A stretch of 19,393 bases of DNA from an uncultured Mollicutes bacterium (lineage in GTDB: Bacteria > Bacillota_I > Bacilli_A > ML615J-28 > CAG-313), in NCBI GenBank assembly GCA_900538885.1, contig UQAI01000031.1, forward strand, positions 1-19,393, given 5' to 3'. The position numbers and the translations under genes are program-made. The notes under the pieces were generated by a model. It did no database searches. It saw nothing but the letters and a program-made list of their open reading frames with translations, and was not told where the DNA came from. Below, piece after piece: positions 1 to 9,300 of the stretch (position 1 is the first letter of the stretch; each line of letters begins with the position of its first letter).

Positions 1-1673
1 TGAATCAAATATATCTATTATTTAAAAAAGATTTTACCGAAAAATACGCAAGTTTATTTCGTAAAAAGAAAAAAGATATCATAGGATATCTAATGACATT
101 AATGTTGATACTTATAATATATGGTACTTTTATTTATGTTTACGATAAATTTAGCGAAATGTATTTGAATCAAATATTTAATGATCAAAGTAATAAAATA
201 AAAAGATTATTTGAACTTTCGACTATGACTTATGCAGGTGTTATTGTTTTTAATGTTATTATTGGCGTTAAACAAATTTATAAAACGATTATGAGTACTA
301 AAAATATGGAAGTGCTAGTCGTTTTACCTATCACTTCTAGGACTATTTTTATCTATAAAATGCTTAAAATTTACTTTTCACAAGTTTTATCAACATTGAT
401 AATAACACTTCCGATGGGAATTATTATTGGTTCAATCGGTAATTTAGGTATTAGTTATTATTTAACAATTATTATTCATTTATTATTAGTGCCGATGATT
501 TCATGTGGTATATCTGCTATATTTTCTATCTTCTATAATTACATTATGGATTTTATTGAAAATAGATTTGTTTTACATTTAATTTGTTATGTAATTATCA
601 TCGGTGTTGGTTTTTATTTGTATAGTATGTTTTTAAGACTTCTTACTACCATTTTACAAAATGGTGATATTGCTTATTTTTTTGAACTTAAAAGAGTGTT
701 ACGAATCAATAAGCTTAGTAATAAACTTTTTCCAGTTAATTTTCTTGGAAATATGGTGATTGAGAAAAAATATGGATTAAGTTTATTAGGAGTATTAGGC
801 TTTGCGGGATTATGTGTATGTATAACCGCATTTGTGGTTGGATTTATCTACCACAAAATTCTTCAAAACAAACTTGAAGGAATTAATAAAGGTATCAAGG
901 TTAATGCTATTAATTTTAAAGAACGTAGTCAAGTGCTTACTCTTTTAGAAAAAGAATTTAAGGTCGTGTTAAGAACACCAGGTTATGCCTTTCAGGCTTT
1001 CGCAACAACTATTACTTTACCATTTATGGTTTATGTTTGTGTTAATATATTAAAGAAAATGCTTTTTAAAATACCGATACTTTCACTTTTATCTCTCGAT
1101 TTTGAACTTGCATTATTTGTTGTTTCGATGTTTGTTGTACTAACTAATACTTTTTGTACAACTAATATTTCAAGAGATGGAAAAATGTTTTATATTTTAA
1201 AGACTTTACCACTTAAGGGAAAAACTATAGTTTTAAGTAAGGTTCTATTTTGTTTTATAATAACGGAAGTATCATTAGTGTTAACTAGTCTGTTATTAGT
1301 AATAATGAATTCAGTATCTTTTTTACAAGTCCTAATTATTTTTATTTTTACAAGTGTTTTATCACTTTCTGAAATTATGGTTGCGACAAGAAGAAACTTA
1401 AATAATTTAAATATTACCGAAAATAATGAGGATGAACTAGAAGAAGAAAATGTTAGTACTTCATTTGTAATTTTTGGGGGAATTATGATATCACTATTTT
1501 TAGGTGTTACCACGACCATTTTAAAAGTTGTGCTTACAATGGTTTTATCAAGTTTTATTACAAGTGTTATCATTATTTTATATTTGAGTATTGTTATTGT
1601 AATAGTATTTTTATTATGTAGATGGTATTTACTAAGAAAACTTAACCAACACTTTCATGAATTTGAGGGGTAA
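1..1673 (+). CDS. ABC-2-type transporter permease subunit (5' end cut by the window edge)
   Basis: This is a polytopic membrane protein with about 12 hydrophobic segments, the likely membrane half of an ABC exporter whose ATPase is encoded two genes downstream. The first ATG fully inside the window is at 93, but the frame is open back to base 3. Bases 1-2 are TG followed by Asn-Gln-Ile-Tyr, so the real start is probably an ATG whose A lies just outside, giving about 557 residues. The upstream part encodes a cationic cytoplasmic N-terminus (FRKKKKD) leading into the first TM, as expected for this kind of permease. A cytoplasmic motif near nt 1172-1230 (SRDGKMFYILKTLP) resembles the conserved 'SREG..f.iLK.LP' loop of ABC-2-type and EcsB-like permeases. 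An acidic loop (ENNEDELEEEN) lies near nt 1421-1450. The substrate is unknown. The next gene starts 3 bp after the stop. Confidence is high for a membrane permease and moderate for the exact family. Confidence 0.8.
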   Translation, partial: NQIYLLFKKDFTEKYASLFRKKKKDIIGYLMTLMLILIIYGTFIYVYDKFSEMYLNQIFNDQSNKIKRLFELSTMTYAGVIVFNVIIGVKQIYKTIMSTKNMEVLVVLPITSRTIFIYKMLKIYFSQVLSTLIITLPMGIIIGSIGNLGISYYLTIIIHLLLVPMISCGISAIFSIFYNYIMDFIENRFVLHLICYVIIIGVGFYLYSMFLRLLTTILQNGDIAYFFELKRVLRINKLSNKLFPVNFLGNMVIEKKYGLSLLGVLGFAGLCVCITAFVVGFIYHKILQNKLEGINKGIKVNAINFKERSQVLTLLEKEFKVVLRTPGYAFQAFATTITLPFMVYVCVNILKKMLFKIPILSLLSLDFELALFVVSMFVVLTNTFCTTNISRDGKMFYILKTLPLKGKTIVLSKVLFCFIITEVSLVLTSLLLVIMNSVSFLQVLIIFIFTSVLSLSEIMVATRRNLNNLNITENNEDELEEENVSTSFVIFGGIMISLFLGVTTTILKVVLTMVLSSFITSVIIILYLSIVIVIVFLLCRWYLLRKLNQHFHEFEG

Positions 1674-1676
1674 ACT

Positions 1677-2429
1677 ATGAAGAAAAAGATTATAATTTTA
1701 ATAATGATTATTCCGATTATCTTGATATTTACCACAAATCTTGTTATTACAAAAGTACCAGTAATTGTTGATGTGCCAGTTTCCAGCGTTGATGTTATTG
1801 GTAAACATAATAGAATTATTGATCTAGCGGGGGCTACGTTTAATAGTGATGATTTTAAACTAATCGTTAGTATTTCACCACAAAATGCTAAAGCTAATAT
1901 CACGTATCAATTAGTTGAAGTAGAAAATCAAAAACTAGCATCGGTGGAAATTAAAGATGGAAAAGTAGTACCACATTCAACTGGTGTGGTAAAAATAATT
2001 GTTAAGGCTGGTGATAAATCAGATGTCGTTACTTTTTGGTTTACATCTAGCCTTCCAATATTTAAACTAAATGAAAATATGACGGAAGATGATGTTGATT
2101 TAATTAATTTTACAACTGATTTAATTGAACTAAAACAAAATGAAATTTGTGATCTAACTAAATATTTACCAAATGAAGAAACATTTAGTACTCTATTTAA
2201 TATGAGTAAACAAGAATTTATTGATAATTCTAGTCTAAAAGTTATAGATAATGATATTTTAATAATTGAAGATGAATTTACGTGGAAAATTCTTGGTAAA
2301 AATCTTGGTACTAGTAATATTAGTGTTTCATACCGATATCTTTTAATTAACCAAAAAGGTGAGATTAGTGTAAAAATAAAGGAAATAACCAACAAAGTAG
2401 TGGTGATAAGTGAGGAAGGGGTGAAATGA
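1677..2429 (+). CDS. Membrane-anchored protein with Ig-like (Big-type) ectodomain
   Basis: I do not recognise a named family. The 250-residue protein has a short cationic N-terminus (MKKK), one hydrophobic segment at about residues 4-25 with no lipobox cysteine, and then a soluble extracytoplasmic part. It is therefore probably held by an uncleaved signal anchor. The ectodomain looks like two beta-rich Ig-like modules, roughly residues 36-122 and 148-240. The first carries a Big_2-like pattern in which a 'VEIKDGKVVPHSTGVVKI' stretch precedes the closing strand. The gene lies between the permease and the ATPase, so its product is probably an accessory subunit or extracellular domain of the same transporter. 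The start at 1677 has GAGGGG at 1665-1670, 6 nt upstream. The stop overlaps the start region of the ATPase gene. Function is unknown; the anchor and beta-rich ectodomain are what the sequence supports. Confidence 0.7.
   Translation: MKKKIIILIMIIPIILIFTTNLVITKVPVIVDVPVSSVDVIGKHNRIIDLAGATFNSDDFKLIVSISPQNAKANITYQLVEVENQKLASVEIKDGKVVPHSTGVVKIIVKAGDKSDVVTFWFTSSLPIFKLNENMTEDDVDLINFTTDLIELKQNEICDLTKYLPNEETFSTLFNMSKQEFIDNSSLKVIDNDILIIEDEFTWKILGKNLGTSNISVSYRYLLINQKGEISVKIKEITNKVVVISEEGVK
2413..2421 (+). promoter_or_regulatory. Ribosome binding site for the ABC ATPase, with two adjacent start choices
   Basis: AGGAAGGGG lies inside the end of the preceding gene. It is 8 nt from a TTG at 2430 and 11 nt from an ATG at 2433; the two codons are adjacent and in frame. 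I chose the ATG because it is the stronger initiator, but the TTG has the more usual spacing. The choice changes the product by one residue only. Confidence 0.55.
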
Positions 2430-2432
2430 TTG

Positions 2433-3164
2433 ATGAAAAATATAGTAGAAATTAAAGGCTTATCTAAAAAATATCGTAATACAAAAGAATATGCGATTAA
2501 AGATATTAACTTAGAATGCTGTGCTGGTGAAATTGTTGGTTTACTTGGCAAAAATGGAGCTGGTAAATCAACAACGATTAAATGTTTAACGGGCTTTTTC
2601 GCATTTGATGAAGGTACTATTAAGATTTGTGGTTATGATATTGTGAAAGATGACATAAATGCTAAAAAACAAATTGGTTATGTCCCTGATAATCATGCTA
2701 TGTTTGATAGAATGACTGGTATCGAATATATTGATTTTATCGCAAATATTCATAAAGTTGATTCTCTTGTAAGAAAAGTGCGAATTGAGGAAATGGAAAA
2801 AATCTTTAATTTAGGACCAGCATTATATCAGTTAATATCATCGTATTCGCATGGTATGAGACAGAAAGTTTCGATTATGGCAAGTCTTATTCATGAACCT
2901 AAATTATGGCTACTTGATGAACCATTAACAGGACTTGATCCTCAAACTAGTAAGGCTTTACGAGATTATATGGAAATATATAAAAAGAAAAATAACACAG
3001 TTTTATATTCGTCACATAATTTAGATGCGGTTGAAAAAACTTGTGACCGTGTTTACATTATTAGTAATGGTACAATATATAAAGCTATTGATATCAAAAA
3101 ATTCAAAACGGAGCATCCTGGTAAAACTTTAGAGGATGTGTTTATTGAAATTTTTGAAAATTAA
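2433..3164 (+). CDS. ABC transporter ATP-binding protein
   Basis: This is the cytoplasmic ATPase that would power the permease encoded at the left edge. All the nucleotide-binding landmarks are visible (residues numbered from the possible TTG at 2430; subtract one for the ATG): Walker A GKNGAGKST at about 40-48, a signature of the form SSYSHGMRQK at 138-146, Walker B LWLLDEP with Asp163 and Glu164, a D-loop LTGLDP, and the H-loop His196 in SSHN. The signature reads SHGMRQK instead of the usual SGGMxQR, a variation seen in many ABC-2-type exporter ATPases (CcmA/NatA-like group). The length of 243-244 residues is normal for a single-domain exporter ATPase. The TAA stop overlaps by one base (TAATG) with the upstream in-frame ATG of the next gene. 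Confidence is high on function; the transported substrate cannot be read from the sequence. Confidence 0.93.
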   Translation: MKNIVEIKGLSKKYRNTKEYAIKDINLECCAGEIVGLLGKNGAGKSTTIKCLTGFFAFDEGTIKICGYDIVKDDINAKKQIGYVPDNHAMFDRMTGIEYIDFIANIHKVDSLVRKVRIEEMEKIFNLGPALYQLISSYSHGMRQKVSIMASLIHEPKLWLLDEPLTGLDPQTSKALRDYMEIYKKKNNTVLYSSHNLDAVEKTCDRVYIISNGTIYKAIDIKKFKTEHPGKTLEDVFIEIFEN

Positions 3165-3169
3165 TGATG

Positions 3170-3182
3170 AAAGGGGTTAGGA
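3170..3182 (+). promoter_or_regulatory. Ribosome binding site that decides the lipoprotein start
   Basis: AAAGGGG at 3170-3176, followed by TTAGGA, sits 8 nt upstream of the ATG at 3185. The longer in-frame start at 3164 overlaps the ATPase stop as TAATG and would add seven residues (MMKGVRK) before a standard signal peptide. The site itself lies inside that extension. The 3185 start is preferred. Confidence 0.75.
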
Positions 3183-3184
3183 AA

Positions 3185-6100
3185 ATGAGAAAAATTAAAA
3201 CTATTATAGGGGTTTTCACTTTGTTATTTGTGGTTTTCACCATTGTTGGTTGTGGACCTACCAAAAATAATGATGAATATAGAGAACCAAAAGTTAAAGA
3301 ATCAACACTTGGTGAAATTAGACACATGAGTGATGATGATAATTTAAAGGCTAGTTTTCAAATTACAGTTAAAGTTAGTGGTTTTGGAACTTCCCTTAAT
3401 ATAAGCGAAGAAATAAATAGCAAAGGTAACTTGAAAGTAACAGATTTAGAAAATAATAATGAAACGGTTTTACTTGGTTCTACAGGGACTGCTAATGCCC
3501 TTGTTTGGGACAAAACTAAAGGAATTTATACTTTTACCAATCCAAATGATTTTTTAGACAATGATTTAACTAAAAAAATTAAAATAGGTGATGAACTTAC
3601 TTTAATAGTCGTTCGTGACAAAGTTGATGATGTCTGTATAAGAGGAATTATCAAAAAGGTTGTAGAAGGTATGGAAGAAATCATTTATAAAGAACCAAGT
3701 ATTGACATTTTGAGTCTTTCAGAAATTATTAACAAACAAGAAAACTTAAATATGAAAAAAGCTTATAAAACAACAGTTGAAGTTTTAGGTTATGGTACGG
3801 GTAATGATATCGCTCCTAAAAATGCTGGATCGTTAAAACTTGGTGAAACTGGGGGAAACAGTGAGATTGTTTTATTCTCATCCACCGCAACCCGTGATGC
3901 CTTAATATGGAATGAAAAAAGTGGTAATTACGAATATAATATCCCTAATGATTTTTTAACTAATGAAAAAACTAAAGATATTAAGATAGGTGATAAACTT
4001 GATGTCATCATTGTAAAAGACCATGAAAACGGGACTGATAAATATTACGCAATAATCATTGGGGTTAATAGTACCGAAGAAACTTTACTTACTTTCGCAA
4101 ATTATACAGACAAAAACTTAAAAGTAATGGTTCGAAAAAATAATACAAGAACAAGAGTTGTAACTCTTCAAACAGATATTGAAGATTTAAGTAAAGTAAA
4201 TGTCGAATTTATCCTTAGTGATGAAAAAGCAGGTGAAGTAACAGTAGTGTCTAAGTTAGATTCTTCAAACCATTATTATTTTGGTTGTTTTGTTACTCCA
4301 CAACCATCAACCGAAGGAACATTTACTTTAAAGTGTTTAATTACTAGTAAAGAAACAGGAGTTAAATTAATTGAAATTGAAGATTTAGAAGTAGAAATAT
4401 ACACAAGTTATGTTGCACTTGCGGTAGATACGACTAAAATGCCAATTAAAGTAATTGGTAGTGCCTTTGATGGTGTTGTTACTCTTGGTTATTATTCATT
4501 TAATGGTAATCATTCACTTGCAAATTTATCTAAATATGATGTGAGTAATAAAATAACTTTACCACTTGTAGCGATGTTATCAAATGGAGATGAAAAACTT
4601 GATTATAAAAAATTAATATTTACAAGTAGTGATGAAAGAATTATTAAAATTGATGATAATGGTTCATTCTATTTATGTGGCGAAAGTGGTACCGTCAAAC
4701 TTATGGTTTGTGATAAAATGAATCCTACCATTAACGCAAGTCTTACTTTAAACGTGATTAATAATGGTATTAATATCGCAACATATGATGAATTAATGGA
4801 AATAACTAAAAATGTGAAAGACAAAGAATATGTAATAGTTTTAAAGGATGATATAAAACTAGCACCAAAACTTGAAAATAGTGGTAGCACATTTGATTAT
4901 GAACTATATGCGAAAAGTTGTGTTACAATGATTAATCCTACTACCGATGTTACATATTACAAAAATATTCAAAAATTATACCTTGCGAAAATAAAATATG
5001 CCGTTGAAATTTCGACTGACATTTATGGAAATGGATATGCAATTTCGGCTGATAATTTAACCTGGCAATTATATAAAAAATATGGTTATAGATTGTACCG
5101 TGGACCACTTGATTTAGTACGTTATAATAAAGATTATAATGGTAGTGAAAATAATTTAGCTGTAAAATCTCAAGATGATATCATTTTTGTGGTGTTGCGT
5201 GACAATATTAATATTATTAATGTTGAATTAAAAGGCTGTAATGATGAAAGTTTAATTGATGCTAATGGTAATTTTGATTTAACAAATCTTGATTATTGTG
5301 GTACGGTGCTAGAAATAATAGGTAATAATTGTAATATTAAATATTCAAGAATTAACAATGGTCGTAATGTTGTTAGAGTCTTTGGAAAAGCTTATCAAGA
5401 AGATAATGTGAATGCCACAACTTCACGGATTAGCACCACAATCGCTAATACTTTATTTACTAATGCTCGGGAATTCTTATTAAGAATTGGTACTAATCAA
5501 ATTGTTAGAAATGAAAGAGTTGTTAATAAAATGATTAACAATCCAACCATTGATGATTATAATCATGCTGCTCCATATCTGATGAATGGATCGACTAATT
5601 ATGAAATAAATAATAACAATTATCTTGATGAATATTTTTATAATAATTTTATTTTAACAGATGTTACAGTTCAAGATTCTGTCTTCATGAATGCTGGACT
5701 TTTCAGTGTTGGTTTAGATACAATGTTTGGGGGATTGGTCCTTCATGGTTGGGATTTTAATGATAGTTTTAAATTTGGTAGTGAACTTGGCTGGGGTGGT
5801 GTGAGTGGCACTAGTTATCCTGCTTTATTAAGATTAAAAGGAGATGTTCGCTTTTATGATTGGAAGAAAGTTTCTACCGTAAACAGTGATACTTTGATTG
5901 AAGGGTTAAAAAATAGTGATGGCAGTTTATCAACGATTGCCTCAAAAATTGGTTTCAACCTTGATTTTAGTAAACTTTTATCTGAATATTATAAAGATCA
6001 TGAATCAATTTTAGCCTCATATGAAGGTGAACCTTACGTTAATGGGGCGATTGCGTATTTTGGTGGTGGTAAGAACTATAGTTGTGTTGATACTAGTGAT

Positions 6101-6301
6101 GTCTCAAGTTCCTTTACCGAACTTGTACCATATATTATTTCGGTTGATTGCTTCTCTCCTTCTAATCCACGTTTCATTTACTATACAGCAGGGCTTATGG
6201 ACTTTAGATTCTTATTATATGATGCCTCAAGCAATCTTTCAGTTGCAAAACAATACAATGATATTAGTGATAATTCAGCTTATGATATTTTGAAAAAATA
6301 A
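3185..6301 (+). CDS. Large secreted lipoprotein with duplicated OB-like modules and beta-helix-like C-terminal half
   Basis: From the ATG at 3185 the 1038-residue product begins with a lipoprotein signal peptide: MRKIK, a hydrophobic stretch, and a lipobox IVGC with Cys23 as the predicted lipidated residue. It should sit on the outer face of the membrane. Two homologous modules follow, at about residues 39-159 and 172-296. They share a 'LVWD/LIWN...PNDFL...IKIGD' core and look like small beta-barrel (OB-like) domains. Next come an Ig-like region at about 300-410 and a Big_2-like domain at about 449-528 that includes 'SSDERIIKIDDNG'. The rest, from about 532 to the end, has Asn-rich short beta strands suggestive of a parallel beta-helix. 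No catalytic motif is evident. It overlaps the ATPase gene only through the rejected upstream start, and it runs into the next gene with the same TAATG arrangement. It could be a substrate-capture or adhesin component of the transporter operon; that role is inferred from position. Confidence 0.75.
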   Translation: MRKIKTIIGVFTLLFVVFTIVGCGPTKNNDEYREPKVKESTLGEIRHMSDDDNLKASFQITVKVSGFGTSLNISEEINSKGNLKVTDLENNNETVLLGSTGTANALVWDKTKGIYTFTNPNDFLDNDLTKKIKIGDELTLIVVRDKVDDVCIRGIIKKVVEGMEEIIYKEPSIDILSLSEIINKQENLNMKKAYKTTVEVLGYGTGNDIAPKNAGSLKLGETGGNSEIVLFSSTATRDALIWNEKSGNYEYNIPNDFLTNEKTKDIKIGDKLDVIIVKDHENGTDKYYAIIIGVNSTEETLLTFANYTDKNLKVMVRKNNTRTRVVTLQTDIEDLSKVNVEFILSDEKAGEVTVVSKLDSSNHYYFGCFVTPQPSTEGTFTLKCLITSKETGVKLIEIEDLEVEIYTSYVALAVDTTKMPIKVIGSAFDGVVTLGYYSFNGNHSLANLSKYDVSNKITLPLVAMLSNGDEKLDYKKLIFTSSDERIIKIDDNGSFYLCGESGTVKLMVCDKMNPTINASLTLNVINNGINIATYDELMEITKNVKDKEYVIVLKDDIKLAPKLENSGSTFDYELYAKSCVTMINPTTDVTYYKNIQKLYLAKIKYAVEISTDIYGNGYAISADNLTWQLYKKYGYRLYRGPLDLVRYNKDYNGSENNLAVKSQDDIIFVVLRDNINIINVELKGCNDESLIDANGNFDLTNLDYCGTVLEIIGNNCNIKYSRINNGRNVVRVFGKAYQEDNVNATTSRISTTIANTLFTNAREFLLRIGTNQIVRNERVVNKMINNPTIDDYNHAAPYLMNGSTNYEINNNNYLDEYFYNNFILTDVTVQDSVFMNAGLFSVGLDTMFGGLVLHGWDFNDSFKFGSELGWGGVSGTSYPALLRLKGDVRFYDWKKVSTVNSDTLIEGLKNSDGSLSTIASKIGFNLDFSKLLSEYYKDHESILASYEGEPYVNGAIAYFGGGKNYSCVDTSDVSSSFTELVPYIISVDCFSPSNPRFIYYTAGLMDFRFLLYDASSNLSVAKQYNDISDNSAYDILKK
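3300..4071 (+). repeat. Tandem protein-level duplication within the large lipoprotein gene
   Basis: Two diverged copies of a roughly 120-codon module lie side by side, at about 3300-3662 and 3700-4071. Aligned landmarks are V..SGFGT / VLGYGT, LVWDKTKGIY / LIWNEKSGNY, PNDFLDN / PNDFLTN, and IKIGDELTLIVVRD / IKIGDKLDVIIVKD. The DNA is diverged, so this is an old duplication and not a recent recombinational repeat. Confidence 0.8.
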
Positions 6302-6308
6302 TGGAAGT

Positions 6309-6315
6309 AGGTGAT
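6309..6315 (+). promoter_or_regulatory. Ribosome binding site that decides the giant-protein start
   Basis: AGGTGAT, a good match to the anti-Shine-Dalgarno sequence, lies just upstream of the ATG at 6319. The longer in-frame ATG at 6301 forms a TAATG overlap with the previous stop but would put six extra residues (MEVGDK) before a normal signal peptide. I therefore place the start at 6319. Confidence 0.75.
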
Positions 6316-6318
6316 AAA

Positions 6319-9300
6319 ATGAAGAAAAAAATTAAATTTTTGACTTTTTTACTGCTAATAGTTAGTTTTGGTATTATTTTAAATTTTAAAAATACTAAGG
6401 TAATTAAAGCAGAAAGTGACAATGTGACGTTAAATGGGGTAGCTTTAACTAAGGCTGTCGATGGAACTTATTTAATTGATGCAAAAGATAGTGGTAAATT
6501 AGTGATTAATGGCACTACTTATGTAGAAAAAGTAGAAGACCTAACCTCAAGTAGTGGTTTTAACGACAGCATTCGTTTAATTCCAACGCAGAAGCCTAGT
6601 GTTTACTTAATAACTTCTGTGACTAATGGGTGGAACGAAAATAGCGAAGTAAGTGGTGCTTATGAATCATTTAAAATGCGTGATAAAATTACTGACATTA
6701 GTAAAAGTGGAGTAGTTAGCAAAACCATGATTTTAACTACAACACCTTACCTTGGCTTTATGGCAATTAAGTCAGCTCCAGTGGGTGGAGGTAATTATGC
6801 TTATGGTTTACTAGAAATTGAAAATGCAACGTTTAAAGATCCATATAATGATAATTATGGCGTAAACTCATTTAGTACCTTACAAAATAGTGTTAACGCA
6901 AAAGCAGGAGGTTACAATGAGTATTTCTTTACGGGAGATGGCGTGCATTCGGTAATGATTACTTATACAGGTAATAGTTATACCAATCCATACATGAGTG
7001 AAAAAGGGCATACTTACAAATGTTACATTTATGATATTATTACGGAACGTGAGTATTTTGATGCGACATTCAGCTATGATGAACGTTTAGGAAAAATAAC
7101 TATTAAACAAGCTGGTTCTAGTTTGCTTGAAAATGGTTATAGCCCTAAAAGTGGAGAAATAGTTAAGATTGCGAAAAACATCGAATACTCATATGAAGTA
7201 AGACCTAAAACAAGCGTTAACTCGACAATTGATGAATCGCGTATAACAGGAGTTTACATTACCAGTTCTTTGCTTAATTACTGGCAAGGTGAAACCGAAA
7301 AATGGGGTGACTGTTATTCCACAAATTCGGGAAGTGAAAAAACATGGCAAGAAGGTGGCTTTTCCATTACTTTAACTTATACAGGAAATCTTACACGTAA
7401 ACATAAAGTAGAATTTGAAGAAATAATTGTCATTCCTGATGAAGCGCAAGAAGTAATGATAACGGAAGATGGCATCATTACTAATGAAAAACTTATTAAT
7501 GGATCAACAATTAATGTTAATTTCTTAGCAGATGTAAGTGTTTCATTAGCATCAAAAGTTATAAAAGGAACTAATTGTGTAATTTATCTTAACGGTAAAT
7601 TATTAGATGAGACTCTTCAAATTGAAAATGATAATTATTATTTTAAACTTTTAAGTGTTAAACTTGATTATACCGTAGAATTTAGATATCTTAAAGATGG
7701 TTACCGCTACAATAGCTTTATTTATAATATTGTATCGGCTCCAATCAATGAATTTGTTGGCGAAGATGCGATTAATCAATATATGAAAAAGTATCTAGCT
7801 GTAAGTGGTAGTGAGAATTTAACGTTCATTACGAATGTTACATACAACAAGTATGGTAATACCGTTACTGCTGATAACTTTATTTTTAATTCAGGATTAA
7901 TGGATGATGAATCAATTGTTTTCGCATCGAATAAATCTGCCGATTATACTACTGCCATATTAGGCATTAAAGCTTTAGCGGATGGAGCCCTAAATTTTGA
8001 ATTTAAAGTTGATGGTGCTCCTTATACATCGACTTACGGTACTAGTTGTTATGGTTACTATGCTAAAAACACTTTTACTCTTGGTGGATATGCGTGGGAT
8101 AATACTTATACAGTAGAAGACCCAAGTAGTTTAGATAAAGGTAGTATTGGTTTTATTAGTGGTAACTTAAAAGATTCATGCCACACTGATGATTGGCTTA
8201 CCTTTAATGTTTATCTAAAAAAAGATGAAATAATTTATATTGCTTATAACTGTAGTTCTGATTTTTCGGCCAAAGGTACAAGTGATAAACTAGCAATTCG
8301 AAATGTAAAATTCTCTAAAAATGAAACAGTTGAAGTTATGTATGAAGTAACAAATGGCGAAGTAGAAGCAAGTGTTGAAGGTGTTAACTTTACAACTGCT
8401 ACTAGTGCAGTAACTGGGCAAAAAGCAACCTTTAAGGTTACTCCAAATAGTGGAAAGACTTTCTATTACTGGTTATATCAAGAATTAGATGAAAATGGTG
8501 ATGTTATTAACTCTAAAGTTATAAGTAAAGAATCGGAGTTTACGTTTTATATTAATACTAGATGTAAACTTATTCCCGTAATTGAAAATACTGGTAAATT
8601 TGAAGCAAGAATCGGTGATATTTATTATGAATCAGTAACTTTAGCTCTTGAAAATGCTAAAAATGGTGATGTGGTTATTGTATTAGAAGATCTTACGCTT
8701 AAGTCCGATCTTTTAATACCAAGTAAAATTACACTACTCCTTCCATATAATATAAAAGATGAAAAAGGATATAGTGTTGGTAAAGTAAATGTTACAAGAC
8801 CATCGTGGGGACGTGGTGTTGAACCATATGTGACTTTAACGATTAGTGAAAATGTTAAACTAACGGTTGAAGGAACTTTAATTGTCGGGGGAGTTCAACA
8901 CGCTCCTAACCAAGCATCACAAGGTATGACAAGTGGCGATTATAGTAAAATTATTAATAATGGTCAAATTACGATAAATGGTAGTATGGATGTAAGAGGG
9001 GAAGTGACTGGAAACGGAGCTTTAACGCTTAATAAGGGTGCTTTATTAAAAGAACCATTTATGGTTGATAATTTTTCAGGTGGATCTAATACCTCTAATT
9101 TATATAATAGTGGACAATTTCCATTTGTTCAGTATAGTACCTCAAATATTAAATGTCAAAAAATCATTAATTATGGTTCAGTTGTGATTGGTACAACTTC
9201 ATTGTATTTTTGGGGTAGTGTTCATACGCAAGATGTTATTTTAATTGATAAAATTGAAAACAGAACTTCCGCATCCGAGGGTTCCTTATTATGGCTTCAT

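Noticed and set aside
1190..1573. Minus-strand open frame of 127 codons
   Set aside because: It lies wholly inside the permease gene, has low-complexity Ser/Thr/Ile content, and is a shadow of the real frame.
1928..2551. Minus-strand open frame of 207 codons across the anchored protein and ATPase genes
   Set aside because: It is antisense to two well-supported genes and its translation shows no recognisable domain.
6021..6293. Plus-strand out-of-frame ORF of 90 codons inside the large lipoprotein gene
   Set aside because: It is fully nested in a coding frame with strong support, and its hydrophobic composition is what a shifted AT-rich frame gives.
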